Source: Kryptolebias marmoratus
Taxonomy: Eukaryota > Chordata > Actinopteri > Cyprinodontiformes > Rivulidae
Assembly: GCF_001649575.2 (NCBI RefSeq)
Contig: NC_051433.1
Span: forward strand, 19,450,206 to 19,514,205
DNA length: 64,000 bases
Direction of reading: 5' to 3'
The notes beneath the pieces were generated by a model that was given only the letters and a program-made list of their open reading frames with translations, ran no database searches and was not told the DNA's origin. Below, piece after piece: positions 48,441-61,443 of the stretch. A program made the translations under genes and the position numbers. Each line of letters starts with the position of its first letter. Within the stretch, counting starts at the first letter, position 1.

Positions 48441-48629
48441 ATGACCACTCAAGAAAAAAGTAGTGATAGCGAAACACTACTCACAAACTTTAAAGACAGT
48501 ATTTGTGCTGTTGTTTTGGTTATACTTACTTTTGTGATGATTAGAAAGAAAAGTAAACGAAAACACTGCAATATGTCATGGCTGCAACCAGAGCACTTTT
48601 CTGCTCCTCTCTACCACCCTGCATGCTGA
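48441..48629 (+). other. Small open frame with one hydrophobic segment (unproven)
   Basis: A 62-codon frame with A at -3 of its ATG encodes a polar start, the hydrophobic run AVVLVILTFVMI and then the basic stretch RKKSKRK. This is the layout of a small single-pass membrane peptide. No homologue is recognised, no promoter, splice site or polyadenylation signal supports it, and frames of this size are common by chance in this window. Confidence 0.12.
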
Positions 48630-51600
48630 GACTCAATCTGCAGCTGGAGTGCACTCTCATGTTGAACCTGCAGAAACTGATGTGTAGGTAAAAGCCACCA
48701 GATCTAGTGGTTAAAGTATGAGACTTCAGGTTTTATACTTTTGTTGTTGTTAAGTTTGAAGCGAGAAGGAAAGGCGTACAGGTACCAACGAGCTGACTGG
48801 GCTGCACACACAATAACAGCCCTTGTTAAGAAATTATACTCTGAATTTTCTGAATAAAACAGCAAAAATTTATCCTGCAAGTCTATGTTTCCAGCAGTTG
48901 TTCACACTATTATTGTAAAAACCATGGTAAAAAAAAATATCACAGTTTCTTATTTGACTTGAATACTGTAAGTGGTGAGGAAATGTGAGCTTTCTAAAGA
49001 ACTGTGACCAAAGTTTCAATGTTTCTTCACCACTTGCACCACGACCGTCGGGTTGCTGACTTGCCACTCGAGCAATGGGAGGTGTGCCTCATCCCTCAGC
49101 CTTATGTTGTTCTTTCCCTTGAAGCCAAGATTCTGCTTGTTTTTAGGATCTCGTGTCAAGAATGTTTGAAACAGAAAAACACTGCTTGTGGTGAGGAAAA
49201 GTCCACACTTTCGTGAACTTTACTGACTTTTCCCATGTTGCATTAATCAAATTATTAGTAGCTTGACTAGACAATTTATTGCTCTCTATTTTTTTTTAAA
49301 AACTGTTGTTTGTGCTTGATATAGTCTGGTTTTCTCCTTAAAAACTTAGGTAGCTTGCGAAAGTGGCTGGGGTGTAACGTTTGAAAAGGGTTGTTTTTTT
49401 TTTTAAATGAATGCTGTCAGCTGGAAGACTTCTGTAACAAAACACACAATCTTTAACTCCTCTACGATTCCCTTTTTTTTTCCATCAGCAAAATATCTGT
49501 TGTGATATGTTTTTGTTCTGGCGGTCGATCAGTGTTACCTTCACCTGTATGTCTTCTGGTTTTTTTCTGTTTTTTTTGGTGTCTCCTTCTCTCCAAATCG
49601 CCTTCATTCCTCGACTCTTGCTGGGTTTATCATGCTGGCGCATGCAGAGGTGCACCGGGAACGTGTAGTTTTCACATTTCGAGTGGTGTATCAGCAAACA
49701 CCAGGTTCGAGTTGCACCATTTGAAATCTAAACATTAGTTCTGCCTGCAATATTTTCTTGACCTAGAAAAATAAATAAATCACCTGGGATCATGCGCCTC
49801 CCCTGTCAAGCAGTATCCAACCCTTTAAAATTCACAAGTGGAACCTTTCAAGTCAAGTCTTCATTTCCCATGTCCTGCTCTTCTTTCAGACTGAAGTCGC
49901 TCTCACGATCACTGGAGGTGCAGCCACTTCTTTTGCTTCATAAAATATCAACCCTAAAAACATGCTCCACACATTCTTGTGTGTATCAAGGAGGAGGTGC
50001 GTGTATGAATGGGGGGGTCTGAGAGTTTGGAAGTGTGTGCCCAAGCATGTGTTCTTGGGTGTGTTGCAGTGTCATCCCGCCCTGGAAAATGACTTATTAA
50101 AATGAAATTACGCAGCGCCCTGACCCATGGCAAACGGCATGAGCTGCAATTTGTCTGCTGCTAGAGCTGTGAATAAAATCTGATTGGCAATAATTTGTCT
50201 TTGCTGTTGATGCACAGTCCCACGTCTTTTCATCCTTCGGCCCCTTTCTTGCCCCTCCCCCTCCATCCCTCTTCATAGGCGTGTTGGTATAAAGGTGAAA
50301 CATTGCTAATGCGCTGATCTGGGGTCAGTGAGAACAGCAGTGTGATGCTGCCAAGTGGTCTGTTGAGAGGTTAGGAAAGGGTTATGAGAAGTAGAAAAAG
50401 CTGATGGTAATGTTAAATGCCAAAACTGATTACTGATGTCCGGCAAAAGGGTGAAAGCCTGGGAGTGTGTCTTTGTGTGTGTGGGAGTGTAAAGCTACGC
50501 AGACTGACAAGACTGCACAGGCGTGTTTAAGCAGTTGTCTAATCCCCTCACTTTGTGTCCTATCACTGTGTGTTTCCGTGTGCAGTTGTAGGTGTGTGGA
50601 TATGCATCATGTCTATTCGTTGTTATGAGGGTCGGCTCATTTGTTTTATAAAGGCCATTTGCTATGGTCATCCCAAAATGGAAAACAATTACAAGCAGTA
50701 CTTTCCAATTTATCTCATTTGTCTGGGTTAATAAATGTCTTTTTCTTCCAGTGAAAAAACAGAGCGAGGAAAAAAGAACTGAGGCTGTATGATAGAAGGA
50801 ATGATAGAGGTGGGTAATGGAGGCAGGATGTTAAAGACCGTGGTGCAGTGGTGGCCTTGGACAGGTTGATGTACTTCCAGCAATGAGCAGCTCATAAAAA
50901 GTGCTATCCGTAGGCCTTAGGAAGATATTCTATCTCTCTGCTGCTAACGGCACAGCCTAAAATCACCTGCTCCATCAAAGTCAGACCTCCCTCTATAACA
51001 TAAAATGCACCAGGAAAACAGCAGGGGAAACAATAAGACGCCGTGTGCGTGCTTTATTATTTGTGGGGAGACATTAGCTTTATTTAGCCGGAGAATTGGG
51101 AGGCTCGGTGGAAAGCAGGTGTTTGTAAAAGACCACAGTTTTTGTTTCAGAATTTTTGCAGGCATTTAAATATGACATTTGGGTTTTCATGCAACTTTGT
51201 GCTTTGTTTGCATTCATCCCACGTGCTTCCGAGGTGGTGGCTCACAAATTCCCCATCTGCAATTTTGAAGAAAGATAAATTAACATATAGAGATGTTTTA
51301 TATATTTATCTTGCAGAAATGAGTCAAGTTATTATGCAGACACGCACTTTGTACAACAATGTCAGTTTTACATTATAATGACAATTTGCGCCTGCACACA
51401 ACACTTTGGCTGCAAGTTTTGAAACCCGTGAATGCTGTTTTTCTCTCTTCTCTGCATTAACTTGTCATAGATGACAAATGATCAATCATTGTGAGCTTTA
51501 GGATAAATCTGTGTGTCCCTGATTCTTTGTGAAGCAATGTCACTAGATTTTATTTAACCTAAAAGCCCAAACCAGTTGTTGAACCATTTTACATCCCTTA

Positions 51601-52599
51601 TTTCTTATTCTTTAGGTTGGGCTTTTATCAGACAAGCTCCAGTAATTAGATTGTTTTGCTGTGGCCAGTTGTTTCTACAAATCTAGGAAAATCCTGTTTT
51701 ACTCACTGTGCACTTGCAAGCTAGAGTTACACTTGAGTCACCATTACAGCAATTTAAGCAACAGTTCAGATCTTTTGAAGTGGGGGGTTGTCTAAAAGTT
51801 TTGAATAGTTCATTTCTGATCTGTAAATAGCTCAGCTCTTTGAATAGGTTCAATTTGGAGAAACAGACACTTATTCTGACAGGAATGATGAGCTAACAGC
51901 TAGTCAGAGCAGGCAGGGCCAAAACCAAAGTGGAGTGCTGTTCTCAGCCTCAAAAAATGTCATAGTTGCTCATGTGAATGCTATTTTACAAACATTTATA
52001 TCAATTTTGTATTTATTTACAAGAGAAAATAGCAGGAGCAACATCTAACTTTAGAACGTCTGGTGCAGCCTGGAAGACCTCCAGCAGAAATATTATAATA
52101 TTTTTGTTGGAATAACCATGTAATCTGAGACTAATTGCAATGTAACAGTTTCCAAACTTATGTTCACACGAACTGCTGTGGGATTATTTATATTGAAGTT
52201 GTTACATGATTGCCACAATTCACTTTTTTCTTGGCTCTGCTTTATTTAACCGTTTGTTACCTTGTCAATCCAATGAGAACACCACCTTATGCCTCGAAAC
52301 ACAGACTGTTCAAAGCTATTTACAACAGGTAAGACATCAGCGATTCATTGCCTTTGCACAGAATCCTAGTTCTAGAAATCTGTCTTATTGCTTTAAGCTT
52401 TTATTGTTAATGTAATTTTTAATTACAGTCTAGTTTTTTTTGTCCAATTCTATTTAAGCTTGATTCAAACTTGAAAGGACCGTGACCGTGATCAGCATTG
52501 TCCAAATATCTAACAAGCAACATGGCTTAGAAGGAAATGAACAAAAATATAAAATTTTGAGTTTTCATGCTTTTCTTTTAGTTACACATATTGATAAAA
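48630..52599. other. Unannotated stretch
   Basis: No gene. About 50090-50300 and 50640-50740 look like unique mixed sequence. A TG-rich patch lies at 49977-50070. An imperfect inverted repeat (AACCTAAAAGCCCAAACC with GGTTGGGCTTTTA) spans 51555-51629. Frames of up to about 80 codons carry no domain. Confidence 0.45.
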
Positions 52600-53045
52600 C
52601 TTTCCAGTGGTCCATTTATCTGATTTACAACTTGTCCTGAAGTGGGGTGATTGGGTGGGTGGTGTTACCTCCTCGGTTGGTGATGTAGAAGGAGCCGCGG
52701 CCGACCGCTGTAGGTCACTGAGGAAGTTACTGTCTCAGTGTTTATCAGTGAAAATGGAAGCAGAAGAAGAAGCAAGTTTTGTTAACAAGAGTACCAGTTT
52801 GAAAACACCTCTTTTTTTTGGTCTGGAGTGATGCTGTCAGGAACTTGAGCCCCATATTTCACAAGGGGAACCCATAAGATAAACAATGATGTCTTACAGT
52901 CTTCAAGGAGTTCACCATCCAGACTGAGAGAGGCTGGCAGTCGGTGCGGGCCCGACAGTGGGTGCGGTCCGATGGAGGGTGCCGATCCAACAGGTGGTGG
53001 TTCTTCTATTGAAGGTTTGTATTTCAGGTGATCCTCTTCAAAACA
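52600..53045. other. CpG-rich patch with an 18-bp minisatellite and open frames
   Basis: Two CpG clusters (about 52672-52710 and 52941-52985) stand out in an AT-rich neighbourhood. Three 18-bp units, GGTGCGGGCCCGACAGTG at 52943-52960 and variants at 52961-52978 and 52979-52996, form a short minisatellite. On the minus strand 53045-52898 is open, with a proline-rich start (EEPPPVGSAPSIGPHPL) and then LDGELLEDC, ending at a good donor GTAAGA. The plus strand at 52607-52831 is also open. It could be an exon, a decayed transposon gene or just a CpG-rich repeat. I do not recognise the protein. Confidence 0.3.
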
Positions 53046-54170
53046 TTAACTGCACAGTCAGTCACCAGACTTTGGGTTGTAATTTTCACTAGGAGCTAAA
53101 CTAACCACTCCCATCACATTTTCTCACACTCGTTGTGGTATTTAGTTCGGTTTACACAATTAATTGGAACGCACTGAATTATTTCACCAGCATACTATCC
53201 ATATTTGCCCTTCACTGCCTTGTTCACGTTTCTGTTTGGCACTTTATACGTCACACTTTTGAGTAATCAAAGAAAATGCTGAAAAGACCTTAGTAATTTA
53301 TTTCAATCTTTTATTATCAATTTAAAAGTAGTGTAACTTTTTAAAAATGCCAGACTGTGAAAACAAGCGCATTTTATGACTTTGTTTCAATTGTGTTAGC
53401 TTCAAAAAACTTTTAACTTGCTCTTTAAGCACAAAGATGCAAATATATTGTATATAAAAATAGTTTTATTTATTCAGGTACCTCACAAACATACTAATAT
53501 ATATTTTATATTGGTTTCTAATGCCTAATGATCTCTGGGGAAATATTCTCCTACAGTTTAAATTACAAAAATTTAAATAGATGGTTTTGAATGAAAAAAA
53601 AACCCTACATATAAAGGCCACTGGCTTATTTATTCCTGTATTATTTATAGCTTAGTTCTTTAGGACAAATCAGACTCAAGTATCTCAAGAAAGAAACTCA
53701 AAGAAATGTTAATCAATTATTTAAAGTAAACATTGAAAGAATTTGTTGCAAAATAGCAGCAAACTGCAGCATACACACAAGCTGAGTTATACATATAGAT
53801 CCTCTGTCTATGTAGTCTCCTGGGAGCTCCTATCAAACTGATAATAATATGTGAGCCATTTTCTTATCACACTAATTAAGTATTCAAAACATTCAACGGA
53901 AAAATTAAAAACAGTAAACTAGTGCAGTACAAATTAATGTGGGGTCCTGTAGACATGAATGCATAAATTGAATAAAACTCAAACAAGGTCAGATAGGGCC
54001 AATTTAAATAGAAACTCAGCAGTTTTAACACATAAACACATATGAATATGTACATAGTCATATTTTCCATGGATTAATAACAAAACATGCACAATCTATT
54101 ACCAAATTTAGATAGACATGCTTATTAACAAGCTTCAAACAACATACAGCATGCAACTTTCATAAGCTTC
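53046..54170. other. AT-rich stretch, possible 3' untranslated region of the next feature
   Basis: Very AT-rich, with AATAAA-type signals on the minus strand at about 53465-53472 and 53625-53632. If 54171-54329 is a last exon this would hold its 3' UTR. Otherwise nothing is recognised. Confidence 0.3.
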
Positions 54171-54329
54171 TTATGCAGCTTCTGTTTCAAGTCGAGATGT
54201 TTTATCTTTTTCTGGAATGCCTTTGGGCAACACAACGGGGAGGAGGAAGGAGATGCATGGGGTATACACCATCAACAACAATGGGTTCTCCATAAATAGT
54301 TTTCCTTCATCACCATGTATGTTGCTACT
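54171..54329 (-). other. Candidate terminal coding exon (unproven)
   Basis: On the minus strand a strong polypyrimidine tract (mostly T, about 54358-54334) ends in CTCTCAG at 54330. The following 52 codons run to a TAA at 54171. The reading starts SSNIHGDEGKLFMENPLLLM, has a hydrophobic stretch (NPLLLMVYTPCISFLLPVVLP) and a charged C-terminus (EKDKTSRLETEAA), resembling the end of a membrane protein. Minus-strand polyadenylation-like signals lie 540-700 bp downstream. I do not recognise the protein. A hydrophobic minus-strand frame further upstream (54789-54562) could be another piece but shows no convincing splice pair. Evidence is suggestive only. Confidence 0.25.
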
Positions 54330-55909
54330 CTGAGAGGAAAAAAAAGAAAAAGATAAAGCAACGTACAGATGGTGATTGTGAGCCTTAAAACGTTGGCAGA
54401 AAACAAATGCTTGATAAATTCTGGACACCTGGATGAGAAGAGTCCCCTTTATTCCTCCTTTAAATGATCCTCATGCACATTTTTAGATTAAGGAGAACTA
54501 AACTCATGAAACAAAACTTTTGATCAAGCTTTGTGAGACAGAATTGGAAATGTTTTTGAGCCTATATTTGGCGATTTGTAAGTTTTACAACTGCTGGATG
54601 ACAAACAGAAAACACCAGAAGCATGTGCCAGATCAAGCTGTAAAACTGTGAGCTGTAAAGAGTAATTACAACAATCATCAGTAAGCCCGCTGTCAGTAGT
54701 TTCTTGTCCATACGAACTACATTTTCCATCAGAGGCTGAAATCTGAGCTGACCTACACAATTCGCTTTAAAGAGCTGGAAACTCACCACTTTAAATTAAC
54801 ACATCATGATCTTAAATGTCTTCTTCCTACTCCAAACCATTTTCACTGACATAACTATTTAGTGGCAGACCTCCTGACTCATTTTAAGGTCATGCTGTTG
54901 TCATCTGTCACATGACAATGAGGGTACTTTGTGTCTCCACTTGAGTCTTCCCCCAGAGACAGAGGACTTAAATTTCCCCTCAGAGTTAATAGAAATTTAA
55001 CTCTGCCCATAACTCCGCAGAGTCCTCGAGGCTCGACACAAGGCAGGGCCCTGGAGGAAATAGCTTCAGATGTCATTTACTTTACTGTTCTCTTCTTATC
55101 TCTTTCATTTCTTCCCCCTTCCCTGCTCTCATATCTTTTCATGATGCTTGCTGTCACTGGCAGAGGCGAGAGTGGCCATGTTGAGGAAATATTGATTTCT
55201 GCCCTCTCTTCTTTTTTGTTTTTTTTTTTCCTTTTTTCCACTCTTCTCTGCTAAACCTCCACCTCCTTCTTGTTGCTTGTGCAGCATCTGAGGATTTAGA
55301 TTGAACCATGACCAACCTGCTTGACTGGCAGCTCATCCTGCTTCAGTTTTTAGCTTTTCTCTGTTTATTTGTGTGTGCGTGTGTGTGTAAGTGTGAGTGT
55401 GTCCTTATTGTTTTGCCCCTGAGACCCGGTTCTGACATCATGGTCCGGCGTCACTTTCTCTGAAAGCACTTTCCATTACGAAGAAGCCGCGAGTTGGAAG
55501 TGTGTTGGCGTGAGGAGAGATTCTCTCTAACATCACTTCACTGTATTCTTCCCGACATCCATCAAAGCGGCAGAGGCCCGTGTTTGGGCGCTTGGCTCGC
55601 TGTCGACCTCCGGCACCAACAACTCATTCCCCCTGACAAAACACAAATAACTGTAAACTTTTGCTTTTAGTGGGGTCACTGCGAAGTGAAATGCCTCTTC
55701 CAAAGTGTGCTGACACATTTCCCTTACAGAAAAACCACATGAATTAACCATGTTTTTCACATGTGATCTTATGAGGAAAAGTAAATGATCACATGAATGC
55801 CTTCAAAATCACCTGAAAAATGTGCAAAACATGTGTTTCGTATATTAAATATCGTCCACATCCAAAAGGTGAAATGGGTGTTTTTGCCTATGTCTCTGTG
55901 TGTGTTTGT
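54330..55909. other. Unannotated stretch
   Basis: A T-rich run at 55210-55240 and a short TG run at about 55372-55395. Overlapping short frames on both strands near 54880-55340 follow the pyrimidine bias. No gene recognised. Confidence 0.4.
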
Positions 55910-56465
55910 TAATTATGTTTGCAAAAAATCTCATGAACCAGTGGTCTGATTTGAATGAAACTCTTAGAAAATAATCATTGTATGTACATCTACAACTGAT
56001 TACCTTTTGGAGTGAACTCAATTCACAATGAATGCCTCAGCTAATCAATTTTAGAAAAACATAAAAATAACTATAACTTGCTTAATTTCACAGATATTGA
56101 AGAACAATGTGTCTTGGTTGTAGATGACACTAACAGACTGCTGGGAATCTGTGTTTAATACTTTGCCATGAACTATTAGAGTCAACTCTGTCTGTCTGTT
56201 AGCAAAATATAACATGAATAATAATCAACTTTGTAGTCAACCCAGTTTAACATGGCCAACAGAGCCAATTGCTATGTAAAAACACAAAAATCACTGAACT
56301 CATTAATTTTTACTGAAATTAAGCTAAAATTTGATGTGGTTGTAGCTGAGAAACATTCACAACACCTGCATTGCACAAGATCTTGGCTTAAAATGTTAGC
56401 ATTATCTTTTGGAGTCAACTTTGTCTATCTGTGAGCAAAACATTTCATAAACCCCCCAGATGGAT
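55910..56465 (-). repeat. Copy of the dispersed ~290-bp module, inverted, more than one unit
   Basis: It carries 'AATCATTGTATGTACATCTA' followed by CAACTGATTACCTTTTGGAGT, then 'ACTATTAGAGTCAACTCTGT' with CTGTCTGTTAGC, and 'GAAATTAAGCTAAAATTTGA' followed by TGTGGTTGTAGCTGAGAA. These match the landmark, spacer and end words of the copy at 27370-27840 in the same orientation. A second, more decayed set of words starts at about 56220. Confidence 0.7.
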
Positions 56466-59400
56466 GGAAAAACCAAACAAACAAAAAAACAAAAACAAAA
56501 GATTTGAAGCCCTATCTTATAACTAAACATTCCAATGTTTTTAATTCATTTTAATTTAAACTTATTATATTTGCACAGACACATCTAGAAATTTATCTTC
56601 AAACATTTTACAAGAAGTCAGGCACTTTGAAAAAAATAAATATGTGACTGAATAAACCATCTGTCTTCATCGTCTGTCATGAGTGAACTCAGCCAATCAG
56701 ATCAACATGTCAGTACAAACGAAGGAACTCTTGCCAAAGCTGGATCAGCAAAAAGATTAACCATCCAGAAAATACTTTAGTATCATTTTTCCTTTTTCTT
56801 TTAATGAAAAAATAACATTCTGTTCCAATATAACTAATGCTTTGACAGCATCTATGGTGATACCTAATCATAAGCTGACACAAGTTTGCAACTGTATTCT
56901 CAGCAAAATCAGGTCAGTAACTGTCTGTGGAGGATGCTGACTGAGTGACAAAATCTTTGAAATCCCATGAGAATCCAGCAGTGTCATAAGAAAAATACAT
57001 TACTGTCAATTTCATGCCAGCGCCCTGTGGACATGAAATGTTTCTTGTGCCTTTCTGTGACAAAATGCTCTCAGCTTATTGTACCACGTTTGGCCATTTT
57101 TTTAAGCATTTGTCTGAAAATATTCAGTGACAAACATCAGTGACAAGATGTTGTAAAAATTTGTTTTGTTATATTAAAAATATTTTCAGAGCTTCATGAA
57201 CATATTTAGAGGTATTAAACCAATGATGCCAAAAAAATCACATAATAGAATATTTACACCCAACTTACACTCAACTTGATTATGTTATTTAAGATTTGCA
57301 AACACAAAAGCTTTTTTTATCCACAGGTCAAAGAAGTAGGTGCTCTGCAAGCTTTTTGCCTGCACTGAAGAAGCACGTAAAAATTTGTGCCTGATCACAG
57401 GTCAGGTCAGGTTTTTATTGACACAAAGGGGAGAAAATCATCTTACATGTTTAACTATGTTTTAAACATGCTCACAAGTATTTTTACTTTGCTGTTCTAA
57501 GCTATTAGGATCTCGCTGCGGGGGTATTCAGGAACAGTATCTTCAGGTTGTCAAAGAAGAATAACTCACACTGATGATTATGTGAATACGCATCTGCAGA
57601 GAGCAGCTACTCATGCAAATATTTCAAGCTCTGACAGCATTTAACAAAACTAAGATTGTGACAATCTTTTCATTATGGAAGAAGCTGTTGAACGTCTCAG
57701 AAAAGTTCCATATAAAATTCAGTTTTCAGTATTGTGATAGTATCTTTTATTGTGTAAGAGCAAGTAGTGTATGAAGTAATAAAGTGTAATGGTAATAGCA
57801 AGGCAGTATAAATTTACACATTGTAATTTGAATTGTATTACCACAAACACGGTTAAACTGAATTTGCAGAAAAAATGCTGTTCCTACAGTTCTGAACATC
57901 TTTTGCAGGGCCAGGTGTGAGGTGGTGAAAGAAGCAGGTGAGCAAAGTGTAAATTCCAGCTGTCAATCAGGAACCACAGGGCAGACATAAAGAAGCTTTT
58001 ATAACCCTTCAAATCTTGTTAACAGAGCAATGAGGTTCAAAAAGACCACCTGCACACTTATTAGGTGGTCTGAATGAGATCATTGACACCATAATGACAA
58101 GCTGAAAAAAGTTACTGTCTTAAATGTACTTCCACATAATGCATTTCCTCATGGTCATGGGTAACACAGGAGCTCAGAAACTTATGTTAGTCGGTCTGTG
58201 TTAATGTTCATCAGTAAAGGACATCTGAGCATAGACAAAAATCATCCCTAAACTATATTTCACAGCGCGACAAACTATTAGCATTTCTCTCAAAGCAACC
58301 CATTTATTGATGCGTAAAACATACATATTAGTGCTTCTAACTGCTTTGTTTGATGACTAACCCCTGTCAGAGCCTGCTTCTCAAGAGGACATTAGCATTG
58401 TTGCTTTACTAGCTCCCATTAGCGGTAAACAAATGCACCTGTCTCTGTTTACCATCTCTTCTATATTTGCTCTGACAACACACCGACGCCAAGTCATAAA
58501 GACAGAGGAGAGGCAATTCATCTTTATTGCAGGCAATCATTCTAAATATTCACATGGGCTATCTGTTTCTCTCACACAGGAAGGGTGGTAGCCAAATAAT
58601 CCCTCCCCAGGACTGAATATGATCATTTTGCCATAGTCATCCCATTGGTCCAAAGTCTGAAAGTATACTAGGTTTATCTCAGGGGTTTAGAGTGAGGGTT
58701 TTTCTGTCTTCTTGTGCAAACCGCTTATGCGTCCAACATGTTAACAACAGCTGCTCTGCTACGTGAGTTACAGTGGTTTTGTGATATATTGGCTTTTATT
58801 AGCAAGCATGATTAAAGTCAGCCAGGAGGGAGAGCGGCCAGGTGCTGGGCTGATGAGCAGAGTGACAGTGTTAATAGACTGAGGCTCCAGGGAGGTGGCC
58901 TCCGTTTGCAGCACCAATCCGTCTTGATTTCTGCACATTGCCTTCTTCAATTACACTAAGTGTTTAGCTCTGGTCACCGGCAACATGGGCATGCAGAGAC
59001 CGTAGCTGAAGATGGAAAGGCATACTTTACACGGTGCACAGTGCATTATGCATGAAAATGTGAAATACGTGGCAGCATGGGCTGCCACTTTTAAATATTC
59101 ACACACTGTAGCTGTGGGTACAGTTGGTGATTGGGTATGAGCTGGCCTGTAATCTGTGGCTGCTGCTTCACTATCTCTCAGATGTGTTCAGGGCTCTTTG
59201 TTCAGCAAGTGGAGAGAGATGATGCAAAGATAAAACATTGAGGGATACACTCTCTTCACAAGAGCAAGGAGGGAATTAAAGGTGTCCTCTCCCTTCTGGG
59301 GAAAAGCTTATTATCTTCATCACCTAGCCTCTGCATCTGACATCACGCGGCACCTTTACTCAAGATAAGACCTAATCTGGACTCTTGGTTAAGTCTTTAT

Positions 59401-59575
59401 TTACTTGTGTCAAGGTTATGAGCTTTAGAAGTTGCTGTTTCTGTTCAATCAAATCTGGCAACAAAAAGTTGGATAAAGAGAAGCAAAAAGATGCTTTCTG
59501 TGTATTGGCTGGGTGCATATCTGGGTTATAGCTGAAAGAAACAAGTATAAAAGCATGCTCTTTGGTGATAGACAC
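56466..59575. other. Unannotated, largely unique stretch
   Basis: No gene. 58360-58970 is an extended block of mixed-composition sequence without repeat signatures, among the best conserved-element candidates in the window. An A/C-rich run lies at 56470-56502. Confidence 0.45.
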
Positions 59576-59637
59576 ACTTGAAAGCAAGAGGAATGTAACT
59601 TGCTTTCAAGTTATATTTATTACATGTAACATGTAAT
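59576..59637. repeat. Two consecutive short hairpins
   Basis: ACTTGAAAGCAAG at 59576-59588 pairs perfectly with 59599-59611 across a 10-nt loop. Directly after, ATTACATGT at 59619-59627 pairs with 59629-59637 across a single base. The stems are too short for a microRNA precursor. Confidence 0.8.
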
Positions 59638-61443
59638 AAAAACATGTAGCAGAAGACAAATTGTCCAGTAAGACTAACTGGAGCTTATGTTATCGTAAAG
59701 GCTGAATGAGACAGACCTCAATTAAGAAGCTTTGATGATTTTTTTCTCAAGGAAAAAATGCTCTTCAGGTGGTTATCTTGAAATAACTAATAACCATTAA
59801 GAAAACAATGGTCAGCAGATTTCTACCAGGTAAAGGTTCACATTAACTACAGTAAAAATGCCCTTACTGTGGCAGCACATCTTCACTGAACAAATGTGGA
59901 TCCCTCCTCCAGAGAGACTGAATTGTTATTGGCAATGCTGATGACAGGCAGTGAATCTAAATTCCTATAGATTGTTTCTGTAACCTTTCCCGGCTGAGGA
60001 ATAACAGCGACGTGATCCCAGCACCACTGCTCTTTAGATTGCTCCCTTGCTCTTACTTGACGCAAATAAGACAGTGACGCCTGGGATGTGGTACTGTGTA
60101 CCTCTGCATCGAGCGAGAGGAACGAGCCATCTTTTGACCCCTCGATGCATTTCAGAAAAGGTCAAGCTGACAGTCGTCATCTCATCAGTCTGCTGTTGTG
60201 AGTCTGTCACTCTTCCCTGGGACCCCTTAAGAGGCTGGTGGGGAAAGTTTGTGGACAAATCTCCCTGTCCTGATTCTCCAGCCATCACAGTTGGTTTGCC
60301 TCAGAGAAATAGTCTGCCGAGGTGAGATAGGGGTGAGGCGTGGGGCTGGCATGACCTTCGTGACCAAGTTATCTCGTGGAAAGGTCACCACAAGGCCTCT
60401 TGAAAACCAGAGGGGTGGGGAGGATCGATCTGTCGGCTTTCTTTTATTTATCTCAGTAGACATGCTGCTCCTGGTGTTCTTCCAGGCCAGCGGTGAAGGG
60501 GAAGAGATAACGATCTATTAGTGTTGCAGATATCCTTCTCCTTACCTCCCTCTCCCCGCGTTTCTCCTCTGTCCCTTGCTTCTCTTGTCACATACCCTAA
60601 CTCTATAGATGGCCCTGGCCTGGAGCCAGAGGCATTCGGTGGGAGAAAATGTGGAAGTCATCAGAATAGGCTGTTTGACACCCTAGGGTCAATGCGATCA
60701 AGCCATGTCATTGCCTAATATAGTGTACTGAAGCGTTAGAAATTAGGCCACCCTCACAGAAGCTGCAGTGTTATTAGATCTAAAAGATCATGGGGGGAGA
60801 GAGGGACATCACATACACTTTTCTGTCCTGTCCCCTTTGACTTCTGTGGTGCAGTGTATTAATGGCCTGCTCTTATCACCATTTATCATTTGAACAGTGC
60901 AATATACGGGAAGGGGTTGCATCAGTAGAGGGAAAACAAAGGCATGATAAAAATGTCATACGTTGCTGAAAGCTTGGATGATTTAATTAAAAGTTTTTTT
61001 TTCTTCTCTTTATTTGAAGTTTAAGTTTCGTTGAAAGACAGAAAGTGAAACAAATGACTCACTGATGATGCTGCAGTCTCACATAAAGCTTGCCTCATTC
61101 TAGGCTCTGAAAGGAATCGTCCACATATTACTGTCATGAGTTTGCTTTTATTTACTAAAAAAAGTCACCCTCTCCATATTTGCATTTAGCAAAAGCACTC
61201 CACCCTAACATATGGGGAATATTTCTTCATTACCTGATCATTATGGTCAATTAGGCCCCAACTTTCTCCACCTTTTATCTCCTTAACCGGTGTTCTCATC
61301 TGCTGCTTGTGTTACAGGGCCCGCAAATAAATAATTTAGCACAGAGAGGGTGGAGAATTTACAGCTCCCGTCTTACCCAGTCAGGTTGTAAATTCTGAAT
61401 GTGGGGAAACAGGAGAATTTATTGGGGAGAAAGAGAAAAGAGA
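59638..61443. other. Unannotated stretch, GC-richer than average
   Basis: About 60000-60720 is less AT-rich than its surroundings and keeps several frames of 65-92 codons open on both strands at once. That argues for composition, not coding. No domain recognised. About 61130-61360 is unique mixed sequence. Confidence 0.4.

Noticed and set aside
49690..49715. GGTTCGAGTTGC resembling a tRNA B box
   Set aside because: No A box, acceptor stem or cloverleaf around it.
60034..60521. Overlapping frames of 78-92 codons on both strands
   Set aside because: Explained by a locally GC-richer, stop-poor composition; no domain or splice logic.
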